From positions 1-5,019 of the forward strand of contig CBDUOF010000425.1 of the NCBI GenBank assembly GCA_965368765.1: a stretch of 5,019 nucleotides of DNA, given 5' to 3'. Shown here piece by piece: positions 1 to 4,612 of this stretch; the stretch's first letter is position 1; each line of letters opens with the position of its first letter. This stretch comes from Leptofilum sp965368765 (lineage in GTDB: Bacteria > Chloroflexota > Anaerolineae > Promineifilales > Promineifilaceae). The position numbers and the translations under genes are program-made. The notes below the pieces were generated by a model. The model saw only the letters and a program-made list of their open reading frames with translations, searched no databases and was not told the origin of the DNA.

Positions 1-786
1 TATGATGTCTGCTTCGCTAACGGTGAGTATGTCGCTGACGTACTGTTGCATGATAGGCAGGTTATGCGCCCCGACAAAGCGGGTGCGCAGACCGTCTGCG
101 AGCGTGTCCGGAACGACCGTTAAGCGCACAATTTCACCCGTTTGCCAGGATCGCTGAGCATCGTTGGCGGTGGCCGGCTCGACGCCAACGACTTGGCAGG
201 TTGGCTGGTGTACCGCTGCTGCCAAGGCCGTGCCGCTAAGCAAACCGCCGCCGCCCACTGGGGCAAAGAGTACGTCGAGTGGCCCCGCTTCTTGCAGAAG
301 TTCGAGCGCAGCCGTACCGGCCCCGGCAATAATATTGGCATTGTCGTAAGGATGAATCAGCGTGTAGCCGTGCTCGTCTATAAGCTGGGCACAAACCGCC
401 TCGCGCTCGACAGCAGGGCAGGTGACGATGGTGGCCCCATACCCGGCCGTAGCCGCTTTTTTGATGGCTGGGGCATTGTCTGGCATCACAATCGTTACCT
501 GAACGCCCAATAACTTAGCAGCCAGCGCCAGCCCCTGGGCATGATTGCCGCTGGAGTGGGTGACGATTCCAGCCTCTTTCTGAGCGTTGCTGAGCTGACT
601 AACCGCGTTGTAGGCCCCGCGAAACTTGAACGCCCCGACGCGCTGGAAATTTTCACACTTGAGATAAATTTGGTGCCCGGTCTGCTGGTTTAGGGTGCGG
701 GACGTGTGCACTGGGGTGTGGTTGGCAATGCCTTGAATGCGGGCGGCTGCTTCTAAAACGGCCGTTGGCTTAGGAAGTGTGATCAT
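1..786 (-). CDS. PLP-dependent threonine/serine dehydratase (threonine ammonia-lyase or serine racemase type), 3' end cut by window edge
   Basis: The frame is open from an ATG at 784-786 to the left edge and gives 262 residues; family members are about 320, so roughly 60 C-terminal residues are missing. It is a fold-type II PLP enzyme that would deaminate L-threonine or L-serine to a 2-oxo acid and ammonia in the cytoplasm, or racemise serine. Visible motifs: KCENFQ at 43-48, the PLP lysine K54 in FKFRGA, SSGNHAQG at 78-85 (S79 matches the second catalytic serine of serine racemases), and the phosphate-binding glycine loop GGGGLLSG at 178-185. E203, A207 and D209 (EPATAND) match the divalent-cation site of mammalian serine racemase. 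The usual GQGT is GAGT here (155-158). No C-terminal ACT regulatory domain can be judged because of the cut. The start sits 36 bases after the GNAT stop with only a weak GAGAAA ribosome site, so co-transcription with the upstream genes is likely. Family is sure; the exact substrate is not. Confidence 0.93.
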   Translation of the reverse strand, partial: MITLPKPTAVLEAAARIQGIANHTPVHTSRTLNQQTGHQIYLKCENFQRVGAFKFRGAYNAVSQLSNAQKEAGIVTHSSGNHAQGLALAAKLLGVQVTIVMPDNAPAIKKAATAGYGATIVTCPAVEREAVCAQLIDEHGYTLIHPYDNANIIAGAGTAALELLQEAGPLDVLFAPVGGGGLLSGTALAAAVHQPTCQVVGVEPATANDAQRSWQTGEIVRLTVVPDTLADGLRTRFVGAHNLPIMQQYVSDILTVSEADII

Positions 787-822
787 GGCTTTTCTCGAAA
801 TAATGGGGAGGCGTATTGACTT

Positions 823-1704
823 TTATAATAAACGTTTCATTTCAATGCGGCGGAACGAATCAAAATAGCCTGCTTTCTGAAAGCCGAGCCATTTTTCATC
901 TTCGCATAGATTTTCGGCAATAGAATCCTGTCGCTTGTGCCGCTGATGTAACACATTTAAGATTGCCTCTGTGACTTCGGTGGGATCGCCGACGGTAACT
1001 TCAACAATGAGCCGAGTCAGCTGCAGCAGTCCGGCGTGATAGGTAATCCAACCACGCCCACCATTTTTCAGCTCAACCAACAAGGCAGACAAATTATGCA
1101 CATTTTGCAGAGATTCCGTTTCGTTTAGCCAATTGGGACGTGATTGCCGATGCGACAGCAAGATGATGGCATCTTCATGATTGAGGGTTGTGATTTGTTT
1201 CACCTGATCAAAGAGTGCCTGGTTAATATCGGCCTTGGGGGCACGCCGCGCCACGATGAGCTCGCGAGTCTCTTGAAAACCGTATTTGCGGAATAAGTTA
1301 TGTGCCGGAGCATTTCCTTTGATGACTTCCAACCACATCGTTTTTAAAGATTGCTTTGTGGCAGCTTCCAGCAGGCCGGACATCAAGGCACTGCCAGTAC
1401 CTTTGCGCCGGCCAATAGGCAATACGCCCAGTCGGGTTATCCAGCCACGCTGATGCCGTACACCCAGCATACCCAAGCCCAACATAACAGCATCTTCAGC
1501 TGCCACGCACGAATGCTCCAGGGAGACATCGTACACCCGGCAATATTCCATTAGGCGGGCCACATTCATGGGCATTGGCACCAGGTAATCGACCCGTGTC
1601 TCATTGTACGCTTCGGTAAGCTGCTCGAAGCTGTAGTTGCTGGCTGGATGAATATCCATATGCGCTGTGGCGGCCGATTTTTTTGCTGTTGGCTTAGGCA
1701 TCAT
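823..1704 (-). CDS. GNAT-family N-acetyltransferase with tandem (second, degenerate) GNAT half
   Basis: This 293-residue protein has an intact N-terminal GNAT domain, which transfers an acetyl group from acetyl-CoA to an amine; the acceptor cannot be told from sequence. The acetyl-CoA pyrophosphate loop is RRKGTG at about 99-104 on the typical strand-loop-helix WITRLGVLPIGRRKGTG, and motif B is NAPAHNLFRKYGF at 131-143. Residues about 165-293 look like a second GNAT half: a GRGWITY strand near 217-223 and a closing WLGFQKAGYF with FRRIEMKRLL, but no R/QxxGxG loop, so it probably does not bind CoA. The first 20 residues are a low-complexity Lys/Ala/Thr/Pro leader. I chose the ATG at 1702-1704; an ATG follows directly at 1699-1701 and a TTG at 1723-1725 would add seven residues. 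The chosen start overlaps the end of the receiver gene by 11 bases, with no good ribosome site, which points to translational coupling. Confidence 0.88.
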   Translation of the reverse strand: MMPKPTAKKSAATAHMDIHPASNYSFEQLTEAYNETRVDYLVPMPMNVARLMEYCRVYDVSLEHSCVAAEDAVMLGLGMLGVRHQRGWITRLGVLPIGRRKGTGSALMSGLLEAATKQSLKTMWLEVIKGNAPAHNLFRKYGFQETRELIVARRAPKADINQALFDQVKQITTLNHEDAIILLSHRQSRPNWLNETESLQNVHNLSALLVELKNGGRGWITYHAGLLQLTRLIVEVTVGDPTEVTEAILNVLHQRHKRQDSIAENLCEDEKWLGFQKAGYFDSFRRIEMKRLL

Positions 1705-2068
1705 TATCCAAGAAGTAGGCGGCAACTTGTTCAGGAAATGATTTAACGTCTATCGGTTTGGTAATGCAGCCGTCACAGCCATATTGTTGGGCCATTTCCA
1801 TGGCCTTTTCTGAAGGCCACGCTGTGATGGCAACGATTGGAATCTTTTCCATGTCTGGAATTTGTTTAAGCAAAGTCACGACGGTTTGCCCGTCCACGTC
1901 TGGTAGACCCATATCGACAAGGATAAGGTCTGGTTTTTCTTCAAGCGCAAGGGCAACGCCCGTTTCGCCATCGGCAGCATGTAGCAGTCGGTAGTGATGT
2001 GGCTCTAGTACGCGCTCTACTAATAAACGATTGGCGTGATTGTCTTCAATTTGAAGGATGGTTTTCAT
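1694..2068 (-). CDS. single-domain response regulator (DivK/CheY-like receiver)
   Basis: The protein is 124 residues and consists only of a receiver domain, which accepts a phosphoryl group from a histidine kinase or HPt protein and has no DNA-binding or enzyme output of its own. All core residues are present: acidic pair E8 and D9, phospho-acceptor D52 in LILVDMGLPDVDG, T82 in AITAWP, and K104 in TKPID. The aromatic switch position three before the lysine is C101, which departs from the usual Tyr/Phe. The ATG at 2066-2068 was chosen because the domain begins with KTILQIEDN straight after it; a TTG at 2102-2104 would add 12 residues that overlap the upstream gene and match nothing in a receiver. 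The ATG lies one base after the Trm112 stop (TGA-T-ATG) without a purine-rich ribosome site, so it is probably translated by coupling. The HPt protein at the right edge is a possible phosphodonor, which is inference. Confidence 0.95.
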   Translation of the reverse strand: MKTILQIEDNHANRLLVERVLEPHHYRLLHAADGETGVALALEEKPDLILVDMGLPDVDGQTVVTLLKQIPDMEKIPIVAITAWPSEKAMEMAQQYGCDGCITKPIDVKSFPEQVAAYFLDNDA

Positions 2069-2069
2069 A

Positions 2070-2324
2070 TCAGGCCGCAGGCGGAGGGACGGGTAGGTTG
2101 GCAACGGCCGTATCGCGCCATTTCATCCCTTCGTCAATCAACATGACTGGAATGCCGTCCCGAATGGGATATTTCATATTGGTGTCGGCACAAACAAGCC
2201 AACAATCGTGAACTAATTCTAGCTGCCCAGGATCATCACCGTATTCGGTAGATTGCACAGCCAATGGGCAGCGCAATATTTCTAACAATTGGGGACTGAT
2301 TGGTAAATCAATGCTGTTTGTCAT
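2070..2324 (-). CDS. Trm112-family small protein (UPF0434/YcaR-like)
   Basis: An 84-residue protein with the hallmarks of the Trm112 family: LLEILRCP at 13-20 and KYPIRDGIPVML at 51-62. In eukaryotes and archaea Trm112 is the zinc-containing activator subunit of several methyltransferases acting on tRNA, rRNA and release factor; bacterial members are thought to act similarly but most are uncharacterised. Classical zinc-binding members have two CxxC-type pairs. Here C19 is present but the partner in CPxC is A22, while C41 and C45 (DCWLVC) remain, so the metal site is incomplete or different. The C-terminus is a Pro/Ala tail. The start ATG at 2322-2324 is well supported by a GAGGAA ribosome site at 2329-2334. 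It is the first gene of the tight cluster leading to the receiver, GNAT and dehydratase. Confidence 0.9.
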   Translation of the reverse strand: MTNSIDLPISPQLLEILRCPLAVQSTEYGDDPGQLELVHDCWLVCADTNMKYPIRDGIPVMLIDEGMKWRDTAVANLPVPPPAA

Positions 2325-2328
2325 TAAG

Positions 2329-2334
2329 TTCCTC
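2329..2334 (-). promoter_or_regulatory. Shine-Dalgarno site of the Trm112 gene
   Basis: The minus strand reads GAGGAACTTA directly before the ATG, a near-consensus ribosome site with about 4-6 bases of spacing. It is the clearest ribosome site in the window and fixes the Trm112 start. The genes after it have weak or no such sites, fitting a cluster whose translation is coupled. Confidence 0.8.
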
Positions 2335-2382
2335 GTATTCGGTCATTGTCTAAGGAGTATTCGGTGGATATGCTCCACGGCA

Positions 2383-2410
2383 ATCATACGCATCTTGGTG
2401 AAAGCCGCAA
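2383..2410 (-). promoter_or_regulatory. possible sigma70-like promoter before the Trm112 cluster
   Basis: On the minus strand TTGCGG (2405-2410) and TATGAT (2383-2388) are separated by 16 bases. The -10 box fits 5 of 6 consensus bases, the -35 box only about 3. It lies in the 102-base gap (2325-2426) between the ATPase-SUMF1 stop and the Trm112 start, where a promoter would make sense. A small inverted repeat, GTGGA/TCCAC at 2364-2378, lies just downstream. Nothing else is seen in this gap; read-through from the upstream gene is equally possible. Confidence 0.3.
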
Positions 2411-2426
2411 CCTGTTTGACATGGTC

Positions 2427-4490
2427 TTACGGATTGCGAACGCAGCGAAAACCAACGGCCGAACTGATGAATTCGGGGGTCAGCGAGCTACGGTTTGTTG
2501 CCCGGATGCGGTCTGCCTGGTTGTTGAACGGCCAGGCACCCCCGCGAATGACGCGGGCAAACCCGGTTTCTGGACCGGTTGGATTGCTGATGTTGCTTTC
2601 TTCATACCAGCGTTCATTGTACCAGTCGGCTGTCCACTCCCAAAGGCTGCCAGCCATGCCAAAAACGCCAAAAGGACTGGCGCCGTTGGGCAGCGCGTCC
2701 ACCGGTTTTAGATTTTCGTAACTTTCACTCTGGAAGATTGCACGGTCACCGCCTGGCTCGGGCTGGATATTGCCCCAGGGATAGAGACGGCCGTCCGTGC
2801 CGCGGGCCGCGTACTCCCACTCGGCTTCAGTTGGCAAACGAGCACCCACCGATTCGCAATACAGCTTTGCCCCATACCAGCTTACGTGGTTGATAGGGTA
2901 ATTGGCAAAGCCGGTTCTGGGAAAATATTGCACGGTTCCGTCTCCCAAATCCTGGCGGAGGAGGTAGCTTGTGTAGCCAGCCAATTCGTTTGGCCAGGCG
3001 CAATCTACCCCTTCGCAGGCCCGTTCATAGGAACCCAGTCTATTCAGGAAAGCGGCAAATTGTTCCACATTTACTTCATACTTGTCCATATAAAATTGAG
3101 AAAGCCGCACCTGGTGCAACGGCCGTTCATCGGAGGCGGCAATAAAGTCATTTTCGCCCGCTCCCATCAAAAATGTATCGGCCGGGATGAGCACCATTAG
3201 CATGCCGTCTTGCTCGCGAACAATGGTGTTTGGGTAGCGATCGGGGGTGGCCGTTGGGGTGTTGGTGGGCGTACTGGAAGGCGTCGGGCTGGGTGTTTCG
3301 GTTGGTATGGGGGTATCAGTGGGTTGTGGTGTTTCAGTGGCGGTTGGGTCAATTAGCAAAACGGCCGCTTCTGGCGAAACCTCAACCGTTGGCGCAGCTG
3401 TGGGTGTCGGGGTGGTTGCACCAAGAAACCCAGCTATTTGTTGGCTTAACGGGGAGATGCCAGCCGTCGTGAACAGAAATACCGATGCAACAAGCAGTAA
3501 GCCCGCTGCAATGAGCAGGTAAAATGAGCGACTTTGCCAGAAATCGCGGCGATGGGCAATTCTAAATGCTTCTTTGACAGACCGGCTCCCCTGTAACGCA
3601 TAGGTTGGCAAGGCGCGACTGCCATTTTTGGCAGAATATTTATGAACGGTAGCGACATCGGCTACCGTGATTTGAGCCAGGTTATATTCATGCTGATGCT
3701 CATAAAGGGCGTGGCACAATTGATGCGTTTTATAGGGATGTCCATCTGTAATGTGATAAATGTATTGGGCAACATCCCGCACTAGCGTGAAGGGTACGGG
3801 CTGTCGCACCAGCGCAACGGTTTCCTCTTCATCAAGGGGGGGGAGTTCATAGAACAGCCCGTTTTGCAGTATTGGCAGGTCGGTGGCCGTGGCTTCCGGA
3901 CTATCGGTGAAGCTAAAGAGGACGTTGGCACTGTTCTCTGTGGTGAGATGGGTTTGCAGATTGCCAAGACAGTTGGCTGGAAGGACACCCGCTTCTATTT
4001 GCCCCAGGATCAATTGGCAGTTATCGAAGAGGAAGAGGGGGTGGCGCTGTGTGGTTTGGCTAAACGGCCGTTTTTCCTGGAGAAGTTTGCTAGTTGGCAA
4101 GAGAAACTGCTGCTGCAAAGCTTTTGGCGGATCGGCGATAAAATCGGTGTGGTTGAGGGTGTCCAGCTCAATATTGTAACGTGCCAAGCCATTTAGACCG
4201 GCATTGGCAATTTCCCAATAAAGAGCACTTAAGCTATCCAGGGCAATTTGCGCATAATCCAGGTAGATGCCAACGAAAGGCGGGTTGAGCGCCCCGAACT
4301 CGATCTCTTTGAGAACGGCCGTTTTTCCAATTTTGGGCGGCCCGTGCAAAATTAGCAGTTGTTCCGGAACGATGTCCGCTTCTGTTTGCTCCAATATCCA
4401 GCGAAAAACATCGTGGCGACCAAAAAATAGCCGACTGCTGTCGGAGCTTGTGAGGTGGTAAGGATTGCCAACCGCTGCAGTTTTAATCAT
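2427..4490 (-). CDS. membrane STAND/Orc1-like ATPase fused to an extracytoplasmic SUMF1 (FGE-sulfatase) domain
   Basis: The 687-residue protein has four parts. Residues 1-300 form a P-loop ATPase of the AAA_16/STAND kind: NPY at 9-11 and FFGR at 22-25, Walker A GPPKIGKT at 50-57, Walker B PLFLFDN at 151-157 (Asn where a catalytic Glu is usual), a sensor-like strand FSFTD at 192-196 and a DGHPY motif at 249-253. A single transmembrane helix follows at about 321-343, preceded by Arg-rich RIAHRRDFWQSR, which predicts the ATPase inside and the C-terminus outside. Residues 360-416 are a Thr/Pro stalk. Residues 425-687 are a SUMF1/FGE fold with RLPTEAEWEYAARG, YPWGN, WEWTADW, RVIRGGAW and GFRC. The two catalytic cysteines of formylglycine-generating enzymes are replaced (F655, D660), so a binding or structural role is more likely than sulfatase activation. 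C492 and C497 could form a disulphide outside. No clear ribosome site precedes the ATG at 4488-4490; a promoter and hairpin lie just upstream. The ligand and partners are unknown. Confidence 0.92.
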   Translation of the reverse strand: MIKTAAVGNPYHLTSSDSSRLFFGRHDVFRWILEQTEADIVPEQLLILHGPPKIGKTAVLKEIEFGALNPPFVGIYLDYAQIALDSLSALYWEIANAGLNGLARYNIELDTLNHTDFIADPPKALQQQFLLPTSKLLQEKRPFSQTTQRHPLFLFDNCQLILGQIEAGVLPANCLGNLQTHLTTENSANVLFSFTDSPEATATDLPILQNGLFYELPPLDEEETVALVRQPVPFTLVRDVAQYIYHITDGHPYKTHQLCHALYEHQHEYNLAQITVADVATVHKYSAKNGSRALPTYALQGSRSVKEAFRIAHRRDFWQSRSFYLLIAAGLLLVASVFLFTTAGISPLSQQIAGFLGATTPTPTAAPTVEVSPEAAVLLIDPTATETPQPTDTPIPTETPSPTPSSTPTNTPTATPDRYPNTIVREQDGMLMVLIPADTFLMGAGENDFIAASDERPLHQVRLSQFYMDKYEVNVEQFAAFLNRLGSYERACEGVDCAWPNELAGYTSYLLRQDLGDGTVQYFPRTGFANYPINHVSWYGAKLYCESVGARLPTEAEWEYAARGTDGRLYPWGNIQPEPGGDRAIFQSESYENLKPVDALPNGASPFGVFGMAGSLWEWTADWYNERWYEESNISNPTGPETGFARVIRGGAWPFNNQADRIRATNRSSLTPEFISSAVGFRCVRNP
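3243..3413 (-). repeat. Thr/Pro-rich low-complexity stalk region inside the ATPase-SUMF1 gene
   Basis: This stretch encodes residues 360-416, where irregular TPTP, TETP, TNTP and TATP units dominate, broken by a short non-repeat piece (VEVSPEAAVLLID). It sits between the transmembrane helix and the SUMF1 domain, so it probably acts as an extended, possibly glycosylated, spacer lifting the domain away from the membrane. Such stalks commonly vary in length between strains through slippage. Confidence 0.85.
3462..3530 (-). other. transmembrane segment coding region of the ATPase-SUMF1 protein
   Basis: Residues 321-343 are a continuous hydrophobic run (core FYLLIAAGLLLVASVFLF) flanked on the N-terminal side by several arginines and on the C-terminal side by neutral, Thr/Gly/Pro-rich sequence. 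By the positive-inside rule the N-terminal ATPase is cytoplasmic and the SUMF1 domain extracytoplasmic. No N-terminal signal peptide is present, so this helix is the only membrane-targeting signal seen. Confidence 0.88.
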
Positions 4491-4503
4491 AAGAATAGCT
4501 TGT

Positions 4504-4521
4504 AAGCGGCCGCAGCCGCTT
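4504..4521 (-). promoter_or_regulatory. GC-rich hairpin in the leader of the ATPase-SUMF1 gene
   Basis: A perfect 7-base stem (AAGCGGC/GCCGCTT) with a 4-base loop lies 13 bases upstream of the ATG. It contains GCGGCCGC, a variant of the recurrent CGGCCG palindrome. If the promoter at 4532-4560 is used, the hairpin would be at the very 5' end of the mRNA, where it could stabilise the transcript or limit ribosome access. It lacks a following T-run on the minus strand, so it is not a good Rho-independent terminator for the HPt gene. Confidence 0.55.
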
Positions 4522-4531
4522 GGATATCTCT

Positions 4532-4560
4532 ATTTTATGTGTAAATGAGTCTAGTTACAA
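4532..4560 (-). promoter_or_regulatory. sigma70-like promoter for the ATPase-SUMF1 gene
   Basis: On the minus strand TTGTAA (4555-4560) and TAAAAT (4532-4537) are separated by exactly 17 bases. The -10 box matches 5 of 6 and the -35 box 4 of 6 consensus bases. The box lies in the largest intergenic gap (4491-4612), an AT-rich stretch, and would start transcription near 4525, giving a leader of about 35 bases that begins with the hairpin. This gap otherwise shows no gene. Confidence 0.5.
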
Positions 4561-4612
4561 CGTGGCTAACAGAAGTGGGCTGTAGAAAGCTGAAAATGTC
4601 CAGGCAGTACGA

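Noticed and set aside
142..513. Open frame of 123 codons on the plus strand
   Set aside because: It is the complement of the dehydratase gene, has no ribosome site and its translation resembles no family, whereas the minus strand shows a full set of PLP-enzyme motifs.
2364..2378. Inverted repeat GTGGA/TCCAC as a terminator after the ATPase-SUMF1 gene
   Set aside because: Only a 5-base stem with a 5-base loop and no T-run after it; too weak to call.
2311..2721. Two plus-strand open frames of 121-136 codons
   Set aside because: They lie opposite the conserved SUMF1 C-terminus and show no recognisable domain or credible start.
3243..3413. Repeats in this stretch as a CRISPR array or tandem DNA repeat
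   Set aside because: The units are irregular, unspaced and in frame; they are simple Thr/Pro codon repeats of a protein stalk.
3230..3522. Plus-strand open frames giving Gly/Val-rich proteins
   Set aside because: They are antisense to the Thr/Pro stalk and membrane helix; the low-complexity codons there read as Val/Gly repeats on the other strand.
3864..4196. Plus-strand open frames opposite the ATPase domain
   Set aside because: Antisense to the Walker B and sensor region of a well-supported gene; no motif or ribosome site.
4504..4521. Hairpin as a Rho-independent terminator of the HPt gene
   Set aside because: The minus strand continues ACAAGCTATT with no T-run, and the hairpin lies downstream of the predicted promoter of the next gene.
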